62,000 bases of DNA from Zygnema cylindricum (Eukaryota > Streptophyta > Zygnematophyceae > Zygnematales > Zygnemataceae). Positions within the stretch are counted from its first letter, which is position 1. Every line of letters begins with the position of its first letter. Both the position numbers and the translations under genes were made by a program. Below the pieces are notes generated by a model. The model was given only the letters and a program-made list of their open reading frames with translations. It had not been told where the DNA came from and did not search any database. The stretch is from assembly GCA_037447655.1 (NCBI GenBank), contig JBBHKE010002052.1, positions 313,185-375,184 of the forward strand, given 5' to 3'. Below are positions 48,540 through 58,570 of the stretch, one piece after another.

Positions 48540-50340
48540 CTAAAATCATAATAGTATCAATAGTATTATAAGTTATTGTAATGATTTATTTATATAGCTG
48601 TTATTAATTATTATTGATAATTAGCTACTGTTGTCACTAATTAATGTTAATATTTGTCAGTAGTTAAAGGTACTATGATTATTATGGATTATTATTTTTG
48701 AAAGTTACTATTACTCATTATTAATATTAATTTAAACTACTAAAAAACGTTAGTCTTTAAAGTTATAATTATTATTTCTATAAATAATCTTAACTGTTAA
48801 AAATTACTAAATATTTCTCAAAGTTGTTCTTATCAGGTCGGCTACAGTTATATTCATTATTATTAATACTATTGATACTATTATGATTTTATCTATTAAT
48901 ATTGATAACTTTTATTATTAATATCGTGTATTGTTGTGTTTATCATTTTTATCTATATTATTATCATTTACTGTTGTAGTATTTTATGACAATATCCATG
49001 AAATCCTAGGTTCGCCATTCGAGAGATCAAGAAGAGATTCCCGCATTCACGAACCAGCGGATAAGGCACAGATTGCTATGAAGGCGAAATGAAAGCCACA
49101 AAGGATAGATGACACAAAAATGGATAGTTTAGAAGATAGAAAAAATCCCAAAATAGAAATGTAGTTTCGTAATCAGATTTGTGGTCGCTATATACTCCGC
49201 CCCTCGCTCGCCACTCCCATGTAAAAAATGTGTTCATGCCTTTACTAAAGCAGTGCGCTGAGGGGTGGTAGGGTGGGAGAAAGGTAGAAGTTCTACCACC
49301 TCCTCCATCACTGACCATTCCCCATCCTTCCATCCCTGTTCCCCCTCCCCATCCTCCACCTCCACCTTTCCTCCCTTCATCCTCCTTCCCCCCAAGATCC
49401 GCTCACCCTCGTACTCTTGCATTTGGTTTGCTCCATCCCCCCCCTCTCCTCGGCACTGTATTTGACTTTATCCGCGTGTCATTCATTGGACGTCCATCGG
49501 CTCTGCATCGATATCCTCGTACATTGTTTCTTTTCTTGCTCCCCACAATCCATTTTTGTCCCATCATTTCGGCCTCGTTTTGTCCCGCATCCTCTCCTCG
49601 GGTCCTCCTGCGCCTCTCCCTCTCTTCCTCTCCCTCCATTTTCTTCTCCCTCTTTCTCATCTCTCTTCCCCTCTCCCATACCCATTCTCCTCCCTTCCCC
49701 ACCCCCCAACCCCTCCACCTCCGCCTCTCCCTCTATCTTTCCCTAGAGAAAATAAGTAGTAGTCATTTATATTGACTGATATACTTTTAAGTTTTAAAAT
49801 TTACAACTAATTTTAATTATTAGTACATAACATTACTTTTGATGATAATTAGTATATAAAAATCTATTATATTGTATTATTTTTTAATAATTACTGTTTT
49901 TATTATTCGTAACATTTCTTATTCATAATTATTCTTAGTAATTAGTTATTGTTGTTAAATAATATTAACTCAAATTATTGTCAGTATTATTGCAGATAAT
50001 CATCATAAGCAATTATTATTATTGTTATCAATTAGTGTTACTGACAAATATTAGTTTTTTTGTTAAGAACATTACTAGTAATAAGTATAATATTAAATGC
50101 AATTGTTAACTTTTCACATTTTTTAATTTACCATTATTGCTTTTCGATCATTATTTGCTCATTGACATAATTAATTGTTATGCAATTATTTCAATGTGTA
50201 GATATTATTGGTAATTATTGTTATTTATGGTTTAAACAATAATAAATATATGTATGTTAGTAATTTCTGTATCAAAAAGTAATAGAAAAAAATTGTAATT
50301 ATTTTTCTTAATAACACTATTTTTTGTAATTAATTTTCTA
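48540..50340 (-). other. Intron: AT-rich, pyrimidine tract and an unassigned insert
   Basis: The AT-rich part carries the diverged third copy of the TTCTTATCAGGTCGGCTACA block (about 48,825). From about 49,000 to 49,250 there is a more balanced, unrecognised sequence. A CT-rich tract follows at 49,260-49,750. From 50,110 the module flank of exon G begins (TGCTTTTCGATCATTATTTG). No gene is supported. Confidence 0.55.
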
Positions 50341-50392
50341 AGCTCTAATTACATATTTATTAGAAATTTATCATTAGTGTCACCTGTCTTAC

Positions 50393-50464
50393 AATTTTTG
50401 GAGGGATATGAGTTGACCGATGGACGATGGAATGCTTCCACCCAATAGGTTGGTAAATAGACCT
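50393..50464 (-). CDS. LRR gene 2: 72-nt LRR exon G
   Basis: GCCACAG acceptor and GTAAGACAGGTGACAC donor, 72 nt, phase 2 at both ends. It encodes (L)GLFTNLLGGSIPSSIGQL, then ISLQK and a split Leu. It is the most diverged 72-nt exon of gene 2: S-G and T-I framework changes and a Lys where Tyr or His is usual. The frame is still open and both splice sites are kept. Confidence 0.84.
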
Positions 50465-50594
50465 CTGTGGCATCGAACATTCACACCACACCAACACCCA
50501 CCCCCCCAAATGGTATCGTAATTAGCCAAGCTAGCTTTCAAACACCCAATGAGATCCCCAATCTAAACACTCAAGCCTCCCTTCAAAAAATCAC

Positions 50595-50608
50595 TGTAAG
50601 ATAGGTAT
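50595..50608 (-). pseudogene. Truncated LRR exon (first 14 nt only)
   Basis: After an intact module acceptor (GCCACAG) the sequence matches only the exon start (A TAC CTA TCT TAC, giving YLSY) and then leaves the LRR consensus. The acceptor-side flank beyond it (AAACGGTCTCTTAATTGGCG ... CCCCCATGAGAC) is a full module flank. This is a broken duplicate lying 130 bp upstream of exon G in transcript direction. Confidence 0.65.
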
Positions 50609-50879
50609 CTGTGGCATCAAACACTAACCCCGCAAACGGTCTCTTAATTGGCGGCGCTAGTATTCAAACCCCCATGAGACTGTTTTATTATTCATTTTTT
50701 ATTGTTGCCACTATATTGTTAAAAATATCTATTATTGTTATTTTTTCATTATTAATAATATTCAGATATACTTCAAATATTCCCTGCAATTGTTACTTGC
50801 TACTATAAATTAATCTTGTTTATCACTATTTTTTAATACTCCTTAGTATTATCATCTCGTACTATTTTATTTTATTATC

Positions 50880-52630
50880 TCTTTGTCTCTCTCCCTCTCT
50901 CCTTTTCCTCCATCGTCTCTCGTCTTCACACTCTCTCCATCTCCACTCTCAAAATCTCTCTCACTCATCATTTCCCCTCCTCCCACGACCCACCTTCCCC
51001 CTCCCCATCTCCTCCCCCCCTCACCCTACCCACCTCCCCCCTCCCCCTCCCTCTACCCCTCCCAATCCCCTTCCCCCTCCACTTCTCTCCCTCGCCCTCT
51101 CCCTCCCCTTCCCCCTCCCTCCTCACTCCGTCTCTATCTCTCTCGCTAACACTCATTTTCCCTATCCCTCTCCCAGACTCTCTCCCTGTCTCTCTCCCCC
51201 TTTACCCCTCTCACCGTCTCCCCCCCTCTCACACTCCACACCCCTCTCTCTCAGCCCCACCTTCGCCCCCTCCACCTACCCATTGCCCTTTCCCTCCACA
51301 TCCCCCTCCGTCCACCCCTAGATCCTAATCCCCCTTCCCCCTCCCTCTCTCTAAACTTCACACTACCTTTCACTTTCGCCCTCCGCTCTCCCTCCGCCAC
51401 CCTCTCCCCCATCCACTCCCCTTCCTTCTCTACCTCTGCCTTCCCCCCCTCAACCTCCTTTTCCACCTTACACCGCCTCCACCCCCACCTCCCCCTCCCC
51501 CACCCTCACCCCAACCTCTCCCCCTCCCCCTCCCCCACTCTCTTCCCTCCTTACATTAACCTCCCCTTCTCCTTTCCTCCCTCTATCCCCCATCCCCCTA
51601 CCCCTCCCCTCCCCCCTCTCCCTCTCCTCCGTCCCTTCTTCCCTCTCCCTCTGCCTCCTCCCCTCTCCCTCTCACTCTCTCGCCCTCTTCCTCTCCTCTC
51701 TCCCTCAATCTTTGTCCTTGTCTCCCTCGCTCCCTCTCTCCACCTCTCTCCCTCTCCCGCTCCCCCGCTCCACCTCCCATCCCCCCTCCACCCCCCCAGC
51801 CACCCCTCCCCCCACACAGTCTAATTCACTCCCTCACCCTCTCCCTCTCCATTATTTTCCCTCCCTATCTCTATCCCTTTCTCCTCTCCTCCCTCTTTCC
51901 CCCTCACCCCCTCTCTCCCTCCCTCTTCCTTCCTTTCTCCCTCTCTTCCTCCCTTCCCACCTCCGTGTCCCCCTTTCCTCTTCCCCTTCCCACCTTGCCT
52001 CCCCCTCCCATTTCGCCTCTCTTTCACCTTTCTACATTCCCCCTCCTTTTCTCCCTCCTTCCTCCCCCGCCCTCACCTTCTCCTCCCATCCCCCTCCGTT
52101 CCTCTCTCCTTCACTCTCCCTCTGCCTCTTCCTCTATCCTTGTCACTCTCTCTCCCTCTTCCTCCCTCTCAATCTCTTCCATATCTCTCTCCTCGTCTCC
52201 CTCTCTCCCCCTCTATCCCTCTTCCCCTCTCCCCGACTCCCCTTCTCCAACTCCCCCTCTCCCCTTGTCCCTCCCGCCCACCCTCCCCCCCTCCTCCCCT
52301 CCCCCCTCTCCTCCTCTTCCCCACCCACCCTCCCTCCCTCTCTCCCTACCTCACCTCCTCCCTCTCCCTCCTTTTCTCTCCCTATCTCTCTCCTTTTCTC
52401 CTCCCCTCCCCTTTTCCCCCTCTCCTGTTTACCCCCACTTTCCCTCACCCTCTTCCCCTCTCCCCCTCCCCCCCTCTCCGTTTTCCCCACACCTCCCTTT
52501 TCTTACTTGCCTCTCCCTCTCCCACCCCCTTTACTTGTCCCTCTCTTTTCTTTCCCTCTGTCTTTCTTCCTCGTTTTTTCCCTCTCTCTCCCTATCTCTC
52601 TCCTTGTCTCTCTTTCTCTCCCCTGTCCCC
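50880..52630. repeat. Long polypyrimidine tract
   Basis: About 1.75 kb of CT-rich sequence, dominated by TCCCTC/CCCCTCC, on the plus strand. The minus (transcribed) strand is purine-rich. Open frames up to 345 codons (Ser/Pro/Leu on plus, Arg/Gly/Glu on minus) are composition artefacts. Confidence 0.95.
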
Positions 52631-52636
52631 CCTTTT

Positions 52637-53895
52637 TTTGGTGCAAGTTTTTCTCTTTGTACAAGACTTTCTGGTGCGATTTCTTCATCTGGTACGAGTC
52701 CTCTTTCTTGTGCAATTCCTCTTTCTAGTGTGAATCCTTCTTCTGGTGCAAGTCTTTTTTTTTATGCGAGTCTTTCTAATGGTGCGAGTCCTAATGATGC
52801 GAATCCTTCTACTGGTGCGAGTCCTATTTTTGGTTCGAGTCCTTCTACTGCGAGTCCTCTTTCTGGTTTGAGTCCTTTTTTTGGTGCGAGTCCTTCTGGT
52901 GCAACTCCTCCTAGTGCAGGTCTTTTTTCAGCTGTGAGTAATTCTTTTGGTGCGAGTCCTTTTTTTGGTGCAAGTCTTGATTGTGGTAAAAGTATTTTTT
53001 AAGTGCGAGTCCTCATTTTGGTGCAAGTCTTTTTTTTGGTGGGAGTCTTTTTTTTCTTAGGAGTCCTACTTTTGGTGCAAATCATTCTTTTGGTGCGAGT
53101 CCTTCTAGTCAAGTCCTAGTGCAAGTCCTTCTAGTGTGAGTCCTTCTGGGGTGAGTCTTTCTTCTTGTGCGAGTCTTCCTGTCTGGTGTGAGTCCTACTT
53201 CTAGTGCGACTCCTTGGTTCAGTGCAAGTCTTTTTTTTGGTGTGAGTCCTTTTTCTGGTGCGACTCCTTCTTCTAGTGTGAATCCTTGTTATGCGAATCT
53301 TTCTCCAGCAGCAACTCATTCTTCTCTTGCTGCGAGTCCTCCTCCTAGTGCGAGTCCTTTTGGTGCAAGGCTTTTTCTAGTGCGAGGCGTTCTTTGGTGC
53401 GAGTCCTCTTTGAGGTGCCTGTCCTCTTCCTTGTGCAAGTTCTTCTATTGCGATTCCTAATTCAGGTGCTATTCCTTTTTCTCGTGCGATTTCTTTTGCA
53501 AGTGCAAGTCTTTCTTCGAGTGCCAAACCTTCTTCAAGTACGATTCCTTCTTCTGGTGCAATTCATTTTCTTGGTGCAAATTTTTTTTTTGGTGCGATTT
53601 CCGCTTTTGGTGCGAGTCCTTTTGGTGCGAGTCCTTTTGGTGCGAGTCCGTCTTCTTGTACAAATCCTCGTTCTCATGGAAGTCTTTCTTCTTATGCGAG
53701 TCAATCTTCTGGGGCGAGTCATTTTTTTGGTGTGAGTCCTACTTTTGATGCGACTCCTACTTTTGATGCGAGTCCTTTTTTTGGTGGGATTCCTCTTTTG
53801 GCTGCGAGTCTTTCTTTTGGTGCGTGTCTTTCTTTTGGTGCAAGTCCTTTTGTAGGTGCTAGTCCTTCAAGTGCGAGTCGTCTTGTGGTGCGATT
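52637..53895. repeat. 15-bp minisatellite (TTTTGGTGCGAGTCC-like)
   Basis: About 1.25 kb of imperfect 15-18 bp units of the type GGTGCGAGTCCTTCT. Because the main unit is a multiple of three, the plus strand reads Gly-Ala-Ser-Pro-Phe/Ser repeats over long stretches. There is no start, signal or family support, and the array is intronic on the other strand (between LRR exon G and the extended LRR exon), so it is not called a gene. Confidence 0.9.
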
Positions 53896-54162
53896 CCCCT
53901 CTTTCTCTCCCTCACTCTCTCTGTCTCTCTCCCCCTCTCTCTCCTCGTCTCTCTCCCCGTCTTTTTCCCCCTCCCCCTCCCTCTCACACTCCCCCACCCT
54001 TTCACCCCCCCCCTCTCGGCTCTTTGATCCTCCTCTCTATCCTCACCTCTCCTCTCGATCTGCACTTCTTGCTGCACTTTTATTCCTCTTCTTTTTCTTT
54101 CCCTCTCATTCGATTACTGATTATTTTTGTTCTTTTTAAATGTTTATCTGCTCTCTGATTAC

Positions 54163-54273
54163 CTTTGATAATTCCATTTTTCGCCTACATGATTATTTGT
54201 CCTGACATAGAGGTTTGTCAGTTGACCGATGGACGATGGAATGCTTCCACTCAACCAGTTGCCATCTAGAATT
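54163..54273 (-). CDS. LRR gene 2: extended LRR exon H (first LRR)
   Basis: GCCACAG acceptor in phase 2. It reads (V/L)ILDGNWLSGSIPSSIGQLT, then NLY, after which it leaves the module. The donor expected at 72 nt is absent. The next usable one, GTAATC at 54,157-54,162, gives 111 nt with the correct phase 2, adding a short tail (VRTNNHVGEKWNYQ). An alternative donor, GTCAGG, within the tail start would break phase. It follows the N-terminal domain exon (phase 2) and should be the first LRR of the solenoid. Polypyrimidine sequence at 53,895-54,110 lies just downstream. Confidence 0.65.
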
Positions 54274-55522
54274 CTGTGGCATCGAACATTCACACCCCAC
54301 CAACAGTCACACCCCCAAAGGGTGTCATAGTTAGTATCTCCTACACGTTTTACATTCAAAAATAACAAGGGCAAATTCTTAGTAAGGACACATAGTGGAT
54401 ATTTTCTCCATCAGACTACTCATGTTAAATTCAGCATCATTTTTGTGTAATCCATAAGTCGGACTTTTGGACATACAATATCGACACAAAACCACATTTC
54501 TTGCCACACCCCTACCCCTAGGTGGAGAAAAGCCCCTCCTATTTCACCCCTAAAAACTAAAAAATAATAATGTTGAATGAAAAAAAACAAAAAAGAAAAG
54601 CATTTTTACAACATACATTATTTTTGCCACCAAATGGATTTTGTCACAATCTCACCCTCACACCTCTTTCTTCCATGATAAAAACATAATAATATGCAAA
54701 ACCAATGAAAAAAAAGACCCCACAGAAAAAATAGATAGAAATATAAATGAATGTGGTGTTTTCACCCCACACCAATTTCCATCACGACGCCTCTCCCTCC
54801 CTCTCCCCTCCCCCCCCCTCCCCCCCCACCTCACCCCACCCCACCCCACCCTCCCACCGCTCCACTTCCATCGTGAAACGTAGACTTCCATGATAAATTT
54901 ATTTGTACATACGACTTCAAAAAAACACGCTCAAACATTGACAAAAAATACCAAAAGGTAAAACTTCTATTGTTCCATTTTCTACAATTTACAGCTTATA
55001 ACATCCTCCGCCCCCACCCATAATTCCACCCCTCTCCCAACCCCCCCGCGCCTCCAATTTGATGACCAAAATCAAAAGATAAACTGGAGAAACTAATGTA
55101 AAATGAAAAAAAAAAAAAATTCCTTCTAGTGTAATTATATGTTTTACTAACCTAAAATTTCCTTACTACTTCTGCGCATCAAATCCATCCCCTATTCCTT
55201 TGTCCACTCACAATGCTACCAATCGTGTGAGGTTGCCTATCTCCGCCGCAATGCTCCCTTCTAGTCCGAGGTCCTTTAAAAATCTGCACCCCCCTCTCAA
55301 AGGACTTTAAACGAAATTCTTCCCTCCTTCTCCCCCCTCCCCGACCATCTTGTCTCATCGAACTCGAGGGCGCATTATGGCAGAGCTTGCACACATCCTA
55401 TGAATCAGAATTCAGTGCGAAATTTAATGCGAAATTCAAGTGCGAAATTCAGTGCGAGATTCCGTATGCAATTTAGTGTGGAATCATGACAGCAGAGATT
55501 GCGCGCATCGATAATCACTCAC

Positions 55523-55709
55523 ACTGCATCCACGCGACGGGAATCATCGCACCGGAAATACCATCCATCACATACGATTTCGGGAAAAAAGTCCGTGATC
55601 CCGGCGGCCGCCTTCACCGCCTCCAGAGTTGACTCTGCAGCAGCAGGGTCGACAGAGAATCGGCAGAGCAGCGAATTAAAAATACGTTTCGCACGTGTGA
55701 AGACATAGA
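55523..55709 (-). CDS. LRR gene 2: exon 2, LRR N-terminal domain
   Basis: TTGTACAG acceptor behind a good pyrimidine tract, in phase 1, and GTGAGT donor in phase 2 give 61 open codons. The key part is SVDPAAAESTLEAVKAAAGI, then PEIVCDGWYFRCDDSRRVDAV. This matches the plant LRRNT pattern: a D-x-x-A-L-x-x-(F/V)-K helix, a C-x-G-(W)-x-x-x-x-C motif, then R-V-x-x-(L/V) leading into the first LRR. A second acceptor inside (CTGCTGCAG, exon start 55,634) keeps the same frame and would remove 25 codons. Which one is used cannot be told from sequence. Confidence 0.8.
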
Positions 55710-55758
55710 CTGTACAACAGAAGAAATATAAGGAAAGTCAAAGGAGGGGAAAACGTAC

Positions 55759-55852
55759 TGTCTGGTTCCGGCATGACTCCAAAGTATCCCATTACGAGTG
55801 CCACGTGGCACACCAACATCAGCACTGTCGCGATGACCATGGTGGGCGCCAT
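55759..55852 (-). CDS. LRR gene 2: exon 1, signal peptide
   Basis: ATG in GCTCATGGC at 55,852 begins MAPTMVIATVLMLVCHVALV, a typical cleavable signal peptide. It is followed by MGYFGVMPEPD and a GTACGT donor in phase 1. The paralogue at 13,257-13,353 has the same start, signal and donor position. A second in-frame ATG lies four codons later. It targets the protein to the secretory pathway, in agreement with the Cys-rich and SPPP domains further on. No kinase-like exon was found in the window, so whether the product is secreted, wall-bound or membrane-anchored is open. Confidence 0.82.
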
Positions 55853-55940
55853 GAGCTGCGAGATTGCCACGTCACACTGACAGGAAAATTCTAGACCTAA
55901 AGCCAGGTGGCAATCTTTGTCCACTTAGATCCGTTTTTCA

Positions 55941-55957
55941 GTTGAGTTAGGGTTTGG
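55941..55957 (-). promoter_or_regulatory. Telobox upstream of LRR gene 2
   Basis: The minus strand reads GGACCAAACCCTAACTC about 90-105 bp upstream of the start codon. AAACCCTAA is the plant telobox, common in 5' leaders and proximal promoters. The left paralogue lacks it at the corresponding place, since homology stops near 13,430. Confidence 0.45.
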
Positions 55958-56009
55958 TCCGCGGAAATCCGTCTTTTATTTCCTTTCACATGTGGAAAGC
56001 AGCTTTAGT

Positions 56010-56285
56010 CGTACGCTAGGGTCGAAAGTGGCATGGGTACCGGTACGGTCAAAAGCGAGATATTCTTAACCGTGTGCGTTCAATTGGCTTGAAAAAAGTC
56101 AAGCGTTAGAAGTACGGTACGGCAGTCAAGGAATCCAAAAGCTATATATTATTAACCGCGTGTATTCAATTCGCTTGAAAAAGTCAAAGAGACTAAGCGT
56201 TAGACGTACGGTACGGTCGAGAAAGGAATCAAAAGCGAGATATTCCTAACCGCGTGTGTTAAACTAGCTTGGAAAAAACGTTAAA
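56010..56285. repeat. Promoter-proximal tandem repeat, three copies
   Basis: A 86-94 bp unit containing AAAAGCGAGATATTC(T/C)TAACCG recurs at 56,051, 56,137 and 56,231. Each copy is associated with AAGCGTTAGA(A/C)GTACGGTAC. It lies about 160-430 bp upstream of the LRR gene 2 start and is replaced by other DNA in the left duplicate. Confidence 0.7.
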
Positions 56286-56389
56286 ACGTACTTACGGCCT
56301 GCGCTCCCCCCGCGGCCGCCCCTGTCCAAAAGTGGTCATTTCGGGGTCGAATTTCGCGACGGCCACTTTTGGCGGCCATCCGAATCAAT

Positions 56390-58135
56390 GGGATGGCTGC
56401 CAACGATGCATCGCCGATTTAGATGACGTCACGGTCGACAATACTGTAGTGACCGACGGCTCGATGTATCGGTCAACGATACCCTTCCAAGAGGTACACA
56501 TCGTTTACGCCCAAATGTTGCTCGGTGTACACCACCAGAAATGCACGTTATGTTTCACGAAGATCATAGGGAGATGTTTCGATAACCGTATGTCCAGTTA
56601 TTGACAACATTATATTTCCAATAAGTCAATGCCGATTATACTATGTATTTCGTTTATCTTGGCCACATAGACGTGGTGCGATCATAACCTGGGCTACAAT
56701 GTCAGATCCAATTAAAACTTTGAACATCCATGGACCAAAATAGTACTGAAATCGTTGACCTTCCTAGAACTTTGAATGTCGACTCTGATATCCGTATATT
56801 GCAATAAGAATGGACATCGCCTGTGTCTTTCGGCTCGAAGGGAGTGGTACCACTACCTGTTTGTTCTTTCCGATTTGTATACGGTATACTTTTAGTATGA
56901 GTACAAGCACGTATTTTTGTGCTATCGAGAAAGATTTTCCAAAACTCGACTTCTTTACAAGCAACCAATCAATAAATTGCAAAACAAATGATGATATGTG
57001 CTAAGAAATGTGATGGGAAAACACTCACTGTCACTTTGTTACGAAGCCGTATGTTAATATGGAAGAATCACATTTTGCATCGAAAGTAAATTGAAAGTAT
57101 AAAACCAAAAACAAAATATTTTCTGACATTTGTTCCATTTTTTCACCTCTTATACGAATCCTCAATGCTAAAAGCGATACAAAAAATTGAGAAGCCGAGA
57201 AACGGAAAAATAAAAAATGAACATTTGAAGCAAAATTGGAGACGGAATTCCAAAATTTGGGAATGCAAACAAATACAAATATTTCAACAGCAAAAACAAT
57301 TTCACGTCTCTTTTTTTAGTATTTTGTCTTTTGGTACTCTTTTCCAACAATACAAAAGTATCCAAAAGAATTAATTCAGATTACAATCAAAGACAGGTGT
57401 TCAGAAACAGACTTACTCTCTCTCCCTCCCTCTCCCTCCCTCTCTCTCCCTCCTACCCAAACATTGTCGTCTTTCTCTTCTCTATCAAATTCTGTGAACA
57501 AATCAGTACAAAAAAAGTGGACCTTCACCTGGAAAAGAGAAAAATAACATAAACACATCTACAAAAGAAGGAGAAAAAAAGGAAAGGACATAGAGACGAA
57601 AGGAAAAAAAAAAACTGGCATTCCACTTCTATATCTCAAACTAAGAGAAAAAAAAGTTGTGATTATTCGGAACACAATGTTACAAACCTAAAGGCCTCTT
57701 TTTTTTTTTTTTTTTTTAAATAAAGAAAAGAATATATTCTTTCTTTTGCTCATCATGCCTCGTAAAGCTGTAAAACTCTAAAAAGAAAAAATAGACCGCT
57801 TTTTGCGAACTAAGAACTCTCAAAAAACGTCGATTTTTTTTTGCGTCATCAATATACATCTTTTGATTTCTATTTTTTTTTTTTTTTTGCTTCTTTTCCC
57901 CTAAAATAGTGAACCTCCGAAATCCTCCAAATTATCAAATTGAAGGCACAAAAACTATACTCCATTTCTCCCTTTTTTTTCTTTTTCCACTTATTTCCTT
58001 TTTCTTCCTTGTTTCCCTTTCCTTTACACTCCTTTTTTGCCATCCTTTTCCTTGTCCTGTCGTTTTCCTTTTTTCCCCTTTCCTCTTTATTTCTCACTTT
58101 CTCCCTTTTCCCTCCATTTTCCCCTTTCCTCAAAC
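56390..58135. other. Intergenic region between SUD1 and LRR gene 2
   Basis: No gene is supported. The 111-codon plus frame at 56,269-56,604 and the minus frames at 56,702-56,982 are not conserved as frames in the left duplicate. The stretch 57,480-57,900 is A/T-rich with long T runs and is missing from the left copy. A TTTTCC-rich tract runs from 57,960 to 58,135. Confidence 0.6.
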
Positions 58136-58570
58136 CTATTGACCCTGAATTAGACTCCTCTCCGCACTTCTCCCGGCTCTCCCTCTTTGACTTTCTTTGT
58201 TAGGCCCTTCAAAGTTATGTAATCTTCTCCCCACTAAATACCGGTCTTCTCTAATTGAATTATGGAGATCTCCAAGCCATCGGTTTAGTTTTCTCAAACC
58301 GTAAAAACCAAAAATAAGTCCCAAAGAAGCGATCCACGCGAATCGGTAAACGGCCGAGTTCACAATTAGATAAAACCCCAAAAGAGGAAAAATACCTTTT
58401 GCGATTACAAAAGGGACACAAGGGGCCATCAGGAGATCTCGGATAACGGGAGCCACGATTTCACGGAAAACCCATAAACCGTTTAAACGTCCGAATCCGT
58501 CGTTTTTCACGCGCTCCAATTTTGCACACCAGCTGTTGTCTGCGATGAGATTCGCCTGTCCCATCATTAC
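58136..58570 (-). CDS. SUD1: SUD1/Doa10-like E3 ubiquitin ligase, last exon
   Basis: CTGCAAACAG acceptor and 144 codons to a stop. The sequence follows the C-terminus of plant SUD1/CER9 (yeast Doa10, animal MARCH6): VMMGQANLIADNSWCAKLER, DGFGRLNGLWVFREIVAPV, FVIAKGIFPLLGFYLIVNSA, VYRFAW and LHNSIREDRYLVGRRLHNF. Two or three hydrophobic segments are transmembrane helices in this family. These proteins are ER-membrane RING-CH ligases that ubiquitinate ER proteins for degradation; in plants SUD1/CER9 affects HMG-CoA reductase activity and cuticular wax formation. The RING-CH domain is at the N-terminus and lies outside the window. An open frame extends upstream of the acceptor to 58,702 but is intronic. 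Confidence 0.9.
   Translation of the reverse strand, partial: VMMGQANLIADNSWCAKLERVKNDGFGRLNGLWVFREIVAPVIRDLLMAPCVPFVIAKGIFPLLGFYLIVNSAVYRFAWIASLGLIFGFYGLRKLNRWLGDLHNSIREDRYLVGRRLHNFEGPNKESQRGRAGRSAERSLIQGQ

Noticed and set aside
42662-48551. Open frames up to 409 codons in the second hexamer array
   Set aside because: Same artefact of a 6-bp unit; the His-Ile frame merely runs out into the neighbouring intron.
51712-53002. 338- and 345-codon Ser/Pro-rich plus-strand frames
   Set aside because: They follow the CT-rich tract and the 15-bp minisatellite, have no start context or family features, and lie antisense to the LRR gene intron.
56269-56604. 111-codon plus-strand frame upstream of LRR gene 2
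   Set aside because: The homologous left sequence (16,070-16,290) is interrupted and shows no frame conservation.
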